This document shows positions 25,036 through 37,519 of a DNA stretch of 64,000 nucleotides, one piece after another; position 1 is the stretch's first letter, and the number at the start of each line of letters is the position of its first letter. The notes below the pieces were generated by a model. That model was not told the origin of the DNA and made no database searches. It saw only the letters and a list, made by a program, of their open reading frames with translations. Position numbers and translations under genes: made by a program. The DNA comes from Sciurus carolinensis (taxonomy: Eukaryota; Chordata; Mammalia; Rodentia; Sciuridae): contig NC_062220.1 in the NCBI RefSeq assembly GCF_902686445.1, positions 99,030,143-99,094,142 on the forward strand, given 5' to 3'.

Positions 25036-26245
25036 GATCATAGTGTTGTATTTTGCATTATAAATTTTGTTCTATGTATCTATGCTATATTAGCTTAATC
25101 ATATTATAAATGCCTTATGAACCATAGATAATCTTTTTCTAGTTTTATATCAGGTCCCTTGTTGCCTATACAGGGCTCAGGGTTAAGTAACTGTTGGTGT
25201 TAATAACACCCTAAAATTTTCTTCAGGCTTATCTGCTCCAAATGAATTTTAAACTTATAGCAATGACATGGACATGTAAGAATTTGTAATTTACAATATA
25301 TTATCTATGTAATATATTCCCTAGGACCAAGAGTGCAGAGCCACTTAGATCAAATCAATCATGTTCAAACTGTGAATCCGAAGGGTTATGCTGGAAGATG
25401 GAGCAGGAACCTGAGAGGCTACTATCATACTTTCAGAGCTCTAGAAACTTACCACCTCATCAAGCTTCAGGATTCATCTTGTTCTGGATGAATATGTATT
25501 TATACAAGGTCATGGTAGTGGTTACAGTTAGCACATGGGAGAAATTGACGTTAAGTCTGAAAAACTCTGTGACCATCTGTCTGCCTGCTCCATGGAAAGT
25601 ATCAGTCCCTATTACAGATTTAGGCTGAGCCCATATGTCAATCTGCAAAACAGCATGCAGTTAATTATGGGATTCTCCCTGGTCAGTTTAGTCATGGCCA
25701 ATTAAAATGGCTGTAACAATTTCCTTGAGTTCTGATTCTAGATTGTCTTGTTCAACTATTTAACACATTACTGTTCACAGGTTTTATTTTCAGAGACAGA
25801 CTGGACATTTCTCAAGGGTAGAGTTTGTGTCTTACATTGCTTTTGTATTCTGCTTAGCCGTCCAGCTCAAAAGAGAAAATGAGTTAGTGCTCAGTAGATA
25901 ATGCTCCAATTGGATTGTCGATAAGATTCCCTCTCAGAAATATTGGAGGCCAGCTATTCTTTCAGATGTGTTCTTCACTGGTGAAGATGAACTTCTGGTT
26001 TTAGTCTGGAACTCTTGAGGACTGAGAGGTTCCATGTTGCATAACATTTAAAATGTGGCAGAAACCGTGTACAAGGAGTAACAACCTGTTCTTGACTTGT
26101 ACATATGGCATTGATGAAGCCATATCTTTTGCTCTAGGCCAGTTCCTACAGTCTATAATTTTTCCTTCCTCTCCCAACAATGAGCCTGAAATATCATTTG
26201 TAAACATCACTTCAGACATCCACTAGAAAGAAATCTGAAGTGGTA

Positions 26246-26265
26246 CACATACCCATACCCATACC

Positions 26266-26300
<35 letters not shown>
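26246..26300. repeat. (CCCATA)n plus (AC)n compound microsatellite
   Basis: Three to four 'acccat' units run directly into about 16 AC units. Confidence 0.9.
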
Positions 26301-26303
<3 letters not shown>

Positions 26304-26954
26304 TAAATTTTTTCCCATTTCAAGACTTGGAAGTAATACCAGTTGCATCTTTGGCAAAACTTTCAAGTCCATAAGGGCATCAGAGTGTGGAAAATAATGT
26401 TAATACCAGCTAGCTTTTTCTGAGTACTTAAATCATCTTTTCCTATATCATTTCTCCTCCAAAGATGAGTTTATATCAGTCACTGGTTGTTCTCTTCTTG
26501 CTGTGACTATTTTAGAATGGACATGTGACCCAATTCTGACCTGAGGGATAAGAGGAGTCTTTTGCAAAGCTTCTGGAAAAGTCTGCCTTGCCCTTTCTTA
26601 CTGAATATGATCAAGAATCAATGCCACGTGTGCAGACATAATGTTGTCCATGGGTGGTCATAAGTGACCAAGAGAGGAAGCAGCATTGGGATAACATCAG
26701 TACTGAGAATAGCATACAAAAGAGAGAGTCAACTGGGGACTTTGACAATCCCTTGAGTTGTCAATCATCTTGTGCTGGAATTCAGCTTTTCTGGATTCCA
26801 ACTTCTGTGAAACACACATTGACTTATTTTCTTTAACCGCATTGAAGTGCTTTTGTTATTGTCATTCTTCATGGCCACAATACCTCTAGGCAAATGAATA
26901 TCATACTTTGCAAAAATTATCTTAATCCTCCTTTACAGTTATACTCTGTAAAGT

Positions 26955-27115
26955 GGGCCCTGTCTTCATCCTCACCTCTCAAGTGAGCAAAGTGAATTTA
27001 GAGCATTTCAATACCTTCCTAAGATCATAGAGCACATGTGTGCACACTGGAGATCTCATTTGTCCTTGTGAAGCCTGACTCTAGAACCCACACTCTTAAA
27101 CATTACTCTTAAACC
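26955..27115 (-). repeat. MIR SINE, antisense
   Basis: Reverse-complement MIR landmarks: 'aagtgagcaaagtgaattta', 'taccttcctaagatcataga', 'gcctgactctagaacccaca'. Confidence 0.6.
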
Positions 27116-28577
27116 CACTCTCTAAGAAACCATCTGTCCATTTATTCCAAAGAAAAAGAAGGATCACACTAGGAAAGTGTTGAAGTTCCTGAAGAGTCCA
27201 TTTAACACATTAAAGGAAAGGGGATTATGTGTCTATATCAAGTTGAAGATAACTAAGGTGATAATACCACTTATGACTCCAGAGTCTACTTGTGAAAATA
27301 TTTAATTTGACTTCTTTCCTTCTAGAAGCCTGAGGATATACTTTAGAAGGAAGGAAAACGTCACCTCCACAAATCAGTAGACTATCTCCAAATTCCACAA
27401 GGGCTCAGGCGCATGGAAGGCAGAGTTGGTAGGTGGGGATGGTAAAGCCCTTTGGGGTAGGTCAGCGAATCACCCTGCTGAATGAGTGTGTGAGAGTGCA
27501 ACCCTTCTAGGTCTGCACACTTGATAGATGCTGCCCAGTGCCAGAGTTCCCACTGTGCACTGCTGCTCCTGAAGGAACCCTGGACCTGGATCCACTTCAG
27601 AATTCCATATTGTCAGTATTCTAATATTCCCTGGGATCAGTCATTTCTGTTTTTCCAAAAAAGTCCTTTCCTAGAATTCATGAAGGTTTTACTCCTTCTT
27701 GTTGTTCACATGGATTTCCTATTCCTTTTTTTCCTTAGAGATTGAACAAGGTTCAAAAGCTTTAGAGTTGATGTCTACTTGAGGTTGCTTTGAGGGACGA
27801 TGGTCCTTTTGTGTATTATCGATTCAACCCAACTTGAAGCTTCCTTTAGATGATGAATCTGCTCAGATGAGCAGTTTCTCCTGAAATATGGCCTGTAATC
27901 AAAACATTAAATGATCTTTAGATGAAATGTAATAAACAATTTGGAAAGAGCATCCTAAAAATCTTTCATATTATACCCAAATGTCTATGTTTGTGTGTGT
28001 TTACTGGAAATCACATGTGATTTTAAGGCTCATCATTGGATATATTTCCCTCAAATCATTACCAAATGAGTTATAAACACTTGATAAGTATTTTTTAGAC
28101 TCAGCCAATGGGAAAGTAAGTTTGACAAGTAAATTTGGGTAAGTTTGACTTTTTTTTAAAGTAATTTACTTCAGGGCATTAATGTGTAGTCAGTGAGAGG
28201 GGAATGTGTGTTAGTAAAGTTTTTCTAAAGATGTAAACCTTTCCTTTTTACAAAAATAATTCAAGCATAGCTCTTATTCAAAAACCACATAGTCCAAACT
28301 CTCAAAACCAACATGACAGCAACTTCTTTAGGGAATTTACTTCACTGTGAGAGAAACTAAGAATTTTTTCTTTTTACTTTTGGCTCTTAACTTGTATACA
28401 GCAAGCGTTTTTTTTCTTTCTAGAAATATAAGTATCCTTTGCTGAGAGAAAATTTTTTAGTTTGAATCTATCCCAGTTATTGATTCTTGCTTTTATTTCT
28501 TGTGCTATGGGAGTCCTGTTAAGGAAGTCTGATCCTAAGCCAACATGTTGAAGATTTGGACCTACTTTTTCTTCTAT

Positions 28578-28599
28578 AAGATGCAGGGTCTCTCTCTCT

Positions 28600-28634
<35 letters not shown>

Positions 28635-29148
28635 TTTTGTGGTGCTGGGAATCGAACCCAGGGCTTTGTGCTTGCAAGGCAAGCACTTTATCGACTGAAC
28701 TATCTCGCCTACAATGGAATGTTACTCAGCCATAAAGATGAGGAAATTATGACATTTACAGGCAAATGGATGCAATTGGAGAATATCATGCTAAGTGAGA
28801 TAAGCCAATCTCAAAAAAATAAAGGTCAAATGATCTCTCTGATAAGCGGATGATGACACATAATGGGGGGTGGGAGGGGTTAGTGATAGGGTCAGGGTTA
28901 GGGTTATGGAGGTGGGCAAGAATGGAGGAAGGAAGGACTGTATAGAGGGAAAAGAGGGGTGGGAGGGGTGGGGGGAAGGGAAAAAATAACAGAATGAATC
29001 AAACAACATTACCCTATGTAAATTTGTGATTACACAAATGGTATGCCTTTACGCCATGTACAAACAGAGAAACAACATGTATCCCATTTGTTTACAATAA
29101 TAAAAAAAAAAAGGAAAAAATTTTCAGAAAAAAAGATGCAGGATCTCT
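28578..29148 (+). mobile_element. Compound insertion: antisense ID SINE + sense L1 3' end within one target duplication
   Basis: AAGATGCAGGGTCTCT (28578-28593) and AAGATGCAGGATCTCT (29133-29148) flank the whole unit with one mismatch. Rejoining the surrounding antisense L1 across them restores collinearity. Inside, 28594-28709 is an ID SINE in reverse with its (TTTA)n/CT-rich tail against the left flank. 28710-29132 is the last about 400 bp of an L1 in sense, with its A-rich tail against the right flank. The SINE has no target duplication of its own that I can see. Confidence 0.75.
28594..28709 (-). repeat. ID SINE, antisense, part of compound insertion
   Basis: In reverse it reads as a tRNA-derived ID: 'gttcagtcgataaagtgctt', 'gccttgcaagcac', 'gggttcgattcccagcacca', then an (aaat)n tail of about ten units. 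The A and B box regions are well kept, so it is fairly young. Confidence 0.9.
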
Positions 29149-30974
29149 TGTCTGATTCCAAGGTCCTTGATCCATTTTGAGTTGAGTTTTGTGCAGGGTG
29201 AGAGATAGGGGTTTAGTTTCATTCTGCTGCATATGGATTTCCAGTTTTCCCAGCACTCTTTGTTGAAGAGGCTATCTTTTCTCCATTGCATGTTTTTGGC
29301 ACCTTTGTCTAGTATGGGAAAATTGTATTTATTTGGGTTTGTGTTCGTGTCCTCTATTCTGTACCATTGATCTACCTGTCTATTTTGGTGCCAATACGAT
29401 GCCGTTTTTGTTACTATTGCTTTGTAGTATAGTTGAAGATCTGGTATTGTGATAGCCCCTTCACTCTTCCTGCTAAGGATTGCTTTAGCTATTCTGGGTT
29501 TTTTATTCTTCCAGATGAATTTCATGATTGCTTGCTCCATTTCTGTGAGGTATGTCATTGGGATTTTAATTGGAATTGCATTGAATCTGTATAGCACTTT
29601 TGGTAGTATGGCCATTTTGACAATATTAATTCTGCCTATCCAAGAACATGGGAGATCTTTCCATCTTCTAAGGTTTTTGTTAATTTCTTTCCTTAGTGTT
29701 CTGTAGTTCTTATTGTAGAGGTCTTTCACCTCTTTTGTTAGATTTATTCCCTAGTATTTTATTTTTTTTTTCGAGGCTATTGTGAATGGGGTAGTTTTCC
29801 TAACTTCTTTTTCTGAGGATTCATCACTTATGTATAAAAATGCATTAGATTTATGAGCATTGATCTTATATCCTGCTACTTTACTGAATTCACTTATGAA
29901 TTCTAAAAATTTTCTGGTGGAATTTTCTGGTTACTGCAAATATATAATCATGTCATCAGCAAATAGGGATAGTTTGAGTTCTTCTTTTACTCTCAGCAAT
30001 GTGAAGAGAGAGCCTACAGAGTGGGAGAAAAATTTTGCCACTCATACTTCAGATAGAGCACTAATTTCCAGAATATATAAAGAACTCAAAAAACTCTACA
30101 CCAAGAGTACAAATAACCCAATCAAAAATGGGCTAAGGAAATGAACAGACACTTCACAGAAGAAGACATACAGGCAATTAATAAATATATGAAAAAATGT
30201 TCAACACCTCTAGTAATAAAAGAAATGCAAATCAAAACCACCCTAAGATTCCATCTCATCCCAATTAGAATGGCAATTATCAAGAACACAAGCAACAATA
30301 GGTGCTGACGAGGGTGTGGGGAGAAAGGTACACTCATACATTGCTGGTGGGATTGCAAATTAGTGCAGCCACTCTGGAAAGCAGTGTGGAGATTCCTTAG
30401 AAAACTTGGAATGGAACCACTATTTAACACAGCTATCCCACTCCTTGGCCTATACCCAAAGGACTTAAAATCAGCATACTACAGAGATACAGCCACATCA
30501 ATGTTCATTGCTGCTCAATTCACAATAGCCAGTTGTGGAACCAACCTTGAAGCCCTTCAATTGAAGAATGAATAAAGAGCCTGTGGTATATATATATACA
30601 ATGGAATATTACTCAGCCATGAAGAATAATAAAATCATGGCATTTGCAGGCAAATGGATGAAATTGGAGTATATCATGCTAAGTGAGATAAGCCAATCTT
30701 AAAAAACCAAAGAACGAATGATCTCACTGATAAGCGGATGATGATACATAATGGTGGGGGTGGGAGGGAGGTAAGAATGGAGGAAGGAGGGACTGTATAG
30801 AGGAAAAAGAGAGGTGAGAGGGGTGGGAGGGAAAGAAAAAATAACAGAATGAATCAACCAGCATTACCCTATGTAAATGTATGATTACACAAATGGTATG
30901 CCTCTACTTCATGTACAAACAGAGAAACAAGTTGTACCCCATTGTTTACAATAAAAAGTAAATCAAAAATATAA

Positions 30975-32100
30975 TTTTTTAAAAAGTCTGACAGTTATTA
31001 GATATTCGAGAATTTATTTCATATTGTACCAAAGTTGTCTTTTGTTTTATATTTCCAGAATATACTTATCACGTTAAATTGTATCTGCACAAGTTCATGT
31101 CATATATTCTGAAAATAAATGGTGATATAACTAAGATATACCAGTCATGATGACAACACTGAAGATCTAAACACAGTTCTGGTTTCCTACTGTCCCTGCA
31201 GTTAAATGACTATCCCCCCTCCTCTTGTCCACTGTGTTTTGTTCCCTTTCCTATAAGCCCAAATATTTCCTTCTCCTTCCCCTTCTCTTTCATTTCTGAT
31301 AGAGACTACCTCTTCTTTTATTTTTTTCTTCTTTCTCTTCCTCGTCCTCCTTCTTCTGAACCACCCAGGGTGAGGATGGGCATTCAGAGTTAATTTCCAA
31401 CAGCTCTCTCTTTTCCTTTATTTTTTCCTTTTTCCTAGAATTCTGTTCTTACCTTAGTCACATCATCTTGTTTCCAATCTTTTTTACTTTTTAAAAATTA
31501 TTATCCTATTTCTGAATTTTATCTTTCTTCTCTGGTGTCATGTTTTTCTGTGTTTCTCTGGCATGCTGTGGGTTTTTCCCACCTGAATGGCAATCCCCAG
31601 TAGTCCTTTCACATTCAGGATGGAGCAATGGTGGCTTGTCTGATATTCCTCTTTGGACAGGGCTGATTGTCAGATAGTCCTCTCTTTAGGGTGCACCCGG
31701 TAGGAACTGACTACTATTCTAGAAGACTGTAGCTACTGCATTCTGGAGTCCTTGGACATCAGGGCCTATGTTTGCTGTGCTAGCTTTTCCTAGATAAGTT
31801 TTGTTTAGTTTGTTTAAAGAGGAACTCTGCTGTTTGTCACCTGGAAGGTAAACACTGTAGTAGGGCTCACTCTGTTGTAGATGTGTAGATGTAAAGTCTT
31901 TACCCTCTCCTCGTCAGCTTCATGCTGTGCTCTCCAGGGTAGATCAATACCCTTTCCAAGGACAAACCTCCCACCACACCCTTCAGACACACACATTTGA
32001 GAATGAGGCTTTCTCAAGATTACATTCTAATTTACCAATCACTTAACAATTTCACATCTTCCAGAAATTTCAGAATTTTCTTTCCTGCTGAAAACTCCCA
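30975..32100. other. Unassigned intergenic sequence
   Basis: No gene. A pyrimidine-rich patch occurs at about 31260-31350. Otherwise single-copy-looking sequence. Confidence 0.5.
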
Positions 32101-32104
32101 TCCT

Positions 32105-32560
32105 TTCCTCCCATTATTTTTAATAGCTTTTATTTGCTATGATTCAAAAATTGATTAGACAACATTAAAAAAATATATAAAATTAGAGATAGTAGGATAT
32201 TTAACCTTCTTGTACTCATTACCCAGCTTTAATAATTACCAATATTTTGAGAAACATTTATATATCCTTTTACTTTTTGTTCTTGAAATAGGCAAAAGAA
32301 AATCTAAACATTATGTCATTTGTCCCATGAATACCTCAATATACATCTCTAACTCTAATATACATGCATAGGGAAGGATTTTCATACCAAGTAAAATTAA
32401 CTCTTTAAGATTTCATAATGCACCAACATTATTCAAATTTTTTCAGTTGTTTTAAAAGTGACATTTTATAATTTGAGTTTTTCCAAGTGAGGTCCAATTG
32501 TGGTCCACAAAATATCTTCAAGGTTTATGTCTTTTAAATTTAATTCCATAACAGTTCTCT
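32105..32560 (+). mobile_element. Old L1M-like fragment
   Basis: Phrases like 'ccatgaatacctcaatatac', 'caccaacattattcaaattt' and 'gtccaattgtggtccacaaa' resemble the 3' region of old mammalian L1, the same type as 10600-11995. Diverged; low certainty. Confidence 0.35.
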
Positions 32561-33084
32561 TTGTGAATACTTTTTAAAACTCCATATTACATTCACATGC
32601 TTTGTTTTAGTAACAAATGTCCCCACAATGGATATAACAAAAAGGTTCCATGGTAGTACAGGCAGACAAAGGTAGCAGGCATGAACATACGATCTTATGG
32701 GAAGAGGGAGTGAATAATTGACCAATAATATGATGTAGTGCACATTTCTTTGATCAAATACAGAAATTGGGATATTCACCCTATAGACTTTCCCATATTC
32801 TGAATTTCACTGATTGATTCTTCATGATATTTGTCAATTAGTATCCCATATTGCTTGGAAACTGATATTCAGTTAAAAAAATTTGGGCTCAATTTTATTT
32901 TTCTTGTGAAGACTAATTTCATAGGTCGTCCTATGTGTTGTGTCTCCTCTGAAGTCACAAAATAGCTGAACAATCCATTTATACTAAGTTTGATCAGTGA
33001 GCTCAGTTGATCCCTTCGTGATAAAGTCGCATCAACTTTCCATCTTATGGTTTTTCATCTAATGATGATTATTTTACTTTTAAA

Positions 33085-33590
33085 GCTTTTTATTATACAA
33101 ACAGTGGGTTCCAATGTGTGGTGTCATTTGGAGGTGATGTGTTCCTCAAAAGCTCAAATGTCAGAAAATACGAAAAGGTTCAGTCAGAGGGTAAAAGATT
33201 GGGTTACAAGAGCCTTAACTCAATCAGTGAATTTATCACCTAATGGGATTAATTGATTGGTAATTGAAGCAGGTAGAGTGTGGCTGGAGGAGGTGGGGCA
33301 TTGGGGGCATGGCTTTGGGGTATATATTTGTATTTGGCAAGTGGAGTCTCTCTCTCTCTCTGTCTCTCTCTCTGCTTTTTGATCATCATGTGAGCCGCTT
33401 CCCTCTGCCACACTCTTCTGCTCTGATAATTTGCCTCACCTTGAGCTCTCAGGAATGGAGCTTGCTGTCTATGGATTGAGACCTCTGAAACTGTGAGCCC
33501 ACAAATAAACTTTTCCTCCTTAACAATTGTTCTTTTCAGGACCTCTAGTCACAGTGATGAAAAAGTTGAATAAAACAATGTGTCATATTC
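33085..33590 (+). mobile_element. ERVL-MaLR-type solo LTR
   Basis: Carries the MaLR LTR order: 'gtgttcctcaaaagctcaaa', 'gattgggttacaagagcctt', 'cctaatgggattaattgatt', 'gtgtggctggaggaggtggg', a (TC)n stretch at 33343-33375, 'gaaactgtgagcccacaaat' and 'aaataaacttttcctcctt' (poly(A) signal AATAAA about 33505). No internal retroviral genes are attached. Confidence 0.7.
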
Positions 33591-34708
33591 ATATATGCAT
33601 CTAATATAGTTTGATCTTTTCTAGCTCTCAAAAACCTAGATCTATTGTTTCATTAGGAACTTTTCTCTTAAATTCTATTATCTTCATTTATTAGGTGAGG
33701 AAAATAATAAGTACGATTGACTCCCACATTTAATCCTAATTGCTACATTTACTTAATATTTTTGGGATCTGAGTAAACTTTCATTTGGAACAAAAACTAC
33801 TAAAAACAGTTTTAAAATCATTGGGCCAGAGACTCTCTTGTGTATTTTCTACCTCTAATGGCTTACAATTCAGTGACTTGTAAAGAACTAATGAATCATG
33901 ACAAGACAAAGAAGTACAACTGATAGGAAGAAGTTCTGTTGTGAGTATCCAGAGGTAGCTGTTTAGAGTCTTCCTCTGGCTTCAAAGAGACTGGACTATT
34001 ATAAAACCATGGAAGATCTTTTATATGACCGCTTTTTTTGTAAGGTGATAATGAATGACCCTCAAGGCTTTCTTTCTTAGAAGTTATACAGAATAACTAT
34101 TAGATCAATTGTACAAATATTTGTACTTCACTCCAATGTAGCACATAAAACTGGGATTCCAAAGTTTAATGAAACGACCTCTTCCTTTCTTCCTTCCCTA
34201 CTTCATCCCACTCTGTGAGATAGCTTTCTTTAAAGCACCCTGCAGCTATCCCCACCTTCTCATAGAGCAGTAACATGTTCTCCCATGTTCTCAGAAACAT
34301 GGGGCACCCACCATGAACCGCTTCTTTTGACCCATCATTCAAAACCTGGCTGCTTTGAAACCATACCTACCACTGCTGTTGAACATAGCCCCGATCTCTA
34401 TACTCTCCAATGTGCTAAAGCTTCTCTCATTCCCGTTGAAATGGGAAGAATTCCTCTCTTTCATATTTGTGTTTCATTTCATTACATAAGTAGAAGTGAA
34501 ATCTTGGACATGCAATGATTTATAGAGATTTGAGTCTCAAGTTGAACCCACCTCTTCCTCTTTTAAGACTCAGGCACATGTTTATGGAGCTTGGAAGAAT
34601 GGATGATTTGAACAATAGTCACTTTATTGATTGTGAACTGATTCTTTTGTTGACTGGATAAGGAGGTATAGGTGACTTCTTGCTCTGATATGAAAGAGAA
34701 CATTGCTG
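33591..34708. other. Unassigned intergenic sequence
   Basis: No gene. 34200-34420 may hold a degraded L2 (phrases like 'ccatcattcaaaacctggct'), but I cannot support it firmly. Confidence 0.5.
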
Positions 34709-35611
34709 GGTCCTTTCTCTTTTTTTATTCATTTTTATTGTAAACAAATGGGATACATCTTGTTTCTCTGTTTATACATGAAGTAGAAGCATACCATTTG
34801 TGTAATCATACATTTGCCTAGGGTGATAGTTTTTGATTCATTCTGTTATTCCCTGCCTCCTACCCCTCTTATCCCTCTATACAGTCCCTCCTTCCTCCAT
34901 TCTTGCCCACCTCCCACCCCCCATTATGTATCATCATCCGCATATCAGTGAGATCATTTGTCCTTTAGTTTTTTGAGATTGGCTTATCTCACTTAGCATG
35001 ATATTCTCCAATTTCATCCATTTGCCTGCAAATGCCATAATTTTATTATTCTTTATGGCTGAGTAATATTCCATTGTATATATATAACACAGTTTCTTTA
35101 TCCATTCATCCATTGAAGGGCATCTAGGTTGGTTCCACAATCTGGCTATTGTGAATTGAGCAGCTATGAACATTGATGTGGCTGCATCACTGTAGTATGC
35201 TGATTTTAAGTCCTTTGGGTATAGGCCAAGGAGTGGGATAGCTGGGTCAAATGGTGGTTCCATTCCAAGTTTTCTAAGGAATCTCCACACTGCTTTCCAG
35301 AGGGGCTGCACTAATTTGCAGCCCCACCAGCAATGTACTAGTGTACTAATTTCCAGAACTCAAAAAACTCTACACCAAGAATACAAATAACCCAATCAAC
35401 AAATGGGCTAAGGAAATGAACAGACACTTCACAGAAGAAGATGTACAAGCAATCAACAAACATATGAAAAAATGTTCACCATATTTAGTAATAAGAGAAA
35501 TGCAAACCAAAACTACCCAAAGATTCCATCTCACCCCAATTAGAATGGTGATTATCAAGAATACAAGCAACAATAGGTGTTGGTGAGGATGTGGGGAAAA
35601 AGGTCCTTTCT
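34709..35611 (-). mobile_element. Twin-primed lineage L1, minus strand, with 10-bp target duplication
   Basis: GGTCCTTTCT flanks both sides (34709-34718, 35602-35611). 34719-35340 is antisense L1 3' end, poly(T) first. Its minus-strand ORF of 125 codons is the ORF2 C-terminus ([26 protein letters not shown]). 35341-35601 is sense ORF2 from just upstream. Relative to the young L1 the inverted block spans about 51179-51442 and the main block begins at about 51453, so they meet with about 10 bp lost, as expected from twin priming. Confidence 0.92.
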
Positions 35612-36288
35612 TAACATAATAGTTCAGGCCAATTGAAGCAGTTGACTAAGAGATAAACCTGAATCTGTTTTTACAGATCCTACATACAGTGACATCCTTT
35701 TTTACATGGAAGTTGACACTGGTCTCTACCACGTAGGGTGACTGTGCAAAGAGTCCAGACAGAATATTTTTGATAGAAGAATTATGTTTACTCTGATGTC
35801 CTCACTGCCAGTCAGGGAAAGCAGACAAAAGAAGGAACAGCAAGACAAACAGAATGACAGGTCCTGGAAAGTGGCATAATCTAAAGCAACATTAAGAACT
35901 ATCATAGTGAAAGTATACATGCAAAATCCATCATAGAGAAAAAGCCTATTTGATTGGCTAAGTAAATCAAAACTGGTTCTAATCATCTAAATCCCTTCAA
36001 CATTTCCTTCTTCTCAGACTTTTGCCTGCTTCCTAGTTTCCTTTTAGAGAAATTCTTGGAAGTCATGAAATGCACTTGTTATAGATGAAAGAAACTCAGT
36101 AGATCTGCCACAAAGAGGAAGGTTTCCCTTTGCATTCCATTGGATTGTTTTTTATTCACATCCAGGATATAGAGAAGACCACCTCAGAAACTTCCTCCAA
36201 TAAAATTTTATCCTCTTTTCTCCTATAGAAGGTAGTATTCAATGGTCCACGTAGAATGTGTACTATTTGTATCACACATCAAGAAAGG

Positions 36289-36289
<1 letters not shown>
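35612..36289. other. Unassigned intergenic sequence
   Basis: No gene or named repeat; ordinary composition. Confidence 0.5.
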
Positions 36290-36333
<44 letters not shown>

Positions 36334-36337
36334 TGTG
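36290..36337. repeat. (GT)n microsatellite
   Basis: About 23 GT units with one TATG interruption near the 3' end. Confidence 0.95.
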
Positions 36338-36419
36338 AATATGCACATGCACCCTCAAGAGCCTACTGTCATTAACAAACAATGAGCATAGGTGTACTTA
36401 TTGTTAGAATGCACAATAA

Positions 36420-36630
36420 AGTTGGGTGTAGTGGTGTACACTTGTAATCCCAGCAACTCCTGAGGCGAGGCAGGAGGGCTGCAAGTTTGAGGTTGACCTT
36501 AATAATTTAGCAAGATCCCCAGCACCTTATCAAGACACAGCCTCAAAAAAATAAATAAATAAATAAAAGGATTGGGGATGTAGCTCAGTGGTAGAGCACC
36601 CCAGGGTCAATCCCCAGAACAACAACAAGA
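36420..36630 (+). repeat. Dimeric B1-dID SINE, complete
   Basis: The best preserved dimer in the window. B1-like half: 'gtggtgtacacttgtaatcc', 'aggcaggagggctgcaagtt', 'aatttagcaagatcccc'. Then an (aaat)n linker and the ID half with A box TAGCTCAGTGG at 36581-36591 and a B box 'gggtcaatccccag'. The pol III promoter boxes look usable, but the tail is short and interrupted (acaacaacaaga). Confidence 0.93.
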
Positions 36631-37515
36631 AGGAATACTCAGTAAACCTTTTAGACTGGTGCTACAATAAATGCATATGAAGTCTGCTCCCTCCTGAATT
36701 CAGGTTAAAGCAGTAAAGGTGTTACAGGTGAACACATGTCTTTTTGAAGTTGTATAAATATAATTGATGAAATGGTATAATCAGTAAATCATGAGTTTCT
36801 TGGGTCACTATTTAAGAAAATAAAGTAAAAAGAGGTGATCAGAATTGATGTAGTGTCACATAAAATCAGATTCATCTTATTTTAATTTATTCTGGAATCA
36901 GCAATTTATCTGTAGTTATTTCTCAGAATGATTAATTCTCTATGATTTGGGAGCTTAGAAAATGTGGACACCCATCAGTTTCTCTCTTGATCCAGTCTTG
37001 AAAACCTTTCACTACTCCTAGATAATCCCATGTGACTCATCCTGTTTCCTTCTTCTATGAAGTACTCTTGCCACTCTATCCTTGGCTCTGACAACAGAGT
37101 GCCCAGTGTTTGATGGAGAACTGTCTTCATAATGTTCTCTCCAATTTCCCCCCTAATGGTTTAGTTGTCCTGCCTAAATGAAAGTGAGAGAGAATGCTAA
37201 GGCAATCAGGACTTGGTGTTCCTGACTTAAGTTTGTATTTATTTTTAATGATATACATTTGTTAATTAGGTATCTGTCCAGCTCAGGAACTTCAAGATGT
37301 GAAGACCTTTCTCATGCACATTTGGAATCAAAAGCAGCATGCATTTGGTGATTTGGGACATTGACTCCAGTAACTCCACTGAAATTATTCCAAAATTCAA
37401 CCTTCTTGTGTAACTTTGAAAATCTTCAGGTTGGGGTATAGGAAGGAACAATTCAAATGGGATTCTTTTAGTTTCTTATTTGATCTATGGGTAGCATTAC
37501 ATGGAAGTTATATCC
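36631..37515. other. Unassigned intergenic sequence
   Basis: No gene or named repeat supported. Confidence 0.5.
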
Positions 37516-37519
37516 TCGG

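Larger units (their letters stand above)
25036..28423. other. Mostly unassigned intergenic sequence
   Basis: Contains a possible L2/MIR remnant at 25750-25930, a (CCCATA)n/(AC)n microsatellite and an antisense MIR, listed separately. Nothing else is identifiable. No ORF shows splice context or a domain. Confidence 0.5.
28424..30974 (+). mobile_element. Twin-primed 5'-inverted lineage L1 (host of a nested insertion)
   Basis: The left part (28432-28577 and, after a nested insertion, 29149-29993) is antisense L1 ORF2. The right part (29994-30966) is sense ORF2 C-terminus, 3' UTR and tail. Compared with the young L1, the inverted part spans about 50103-51095 and the sense part starts at about 51110. 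The two parts thus abut at nearly the same L1 position, the classic twin-priming product. A minus-strand remnant (29124-29729, 201 codons) is ORF2 with [16 protein letters not shown]. Flanks carry AAATATAA at 28424-28431 and 30967-30974, a weak 8-bp target duplication. Confidence 0.88.

Noticed and set aside
28880..28909. Interstitial telomere array
   Set aside because: Only two to three imperfect TTAGGG units, and they are part of the L1 3' UTR.
36571..36620. tRNA gene-like sequence with A and B boxes
   Set aside because: It is the ID half of a dimeric SINE, not a tRNA gene; similar in all ID copies.
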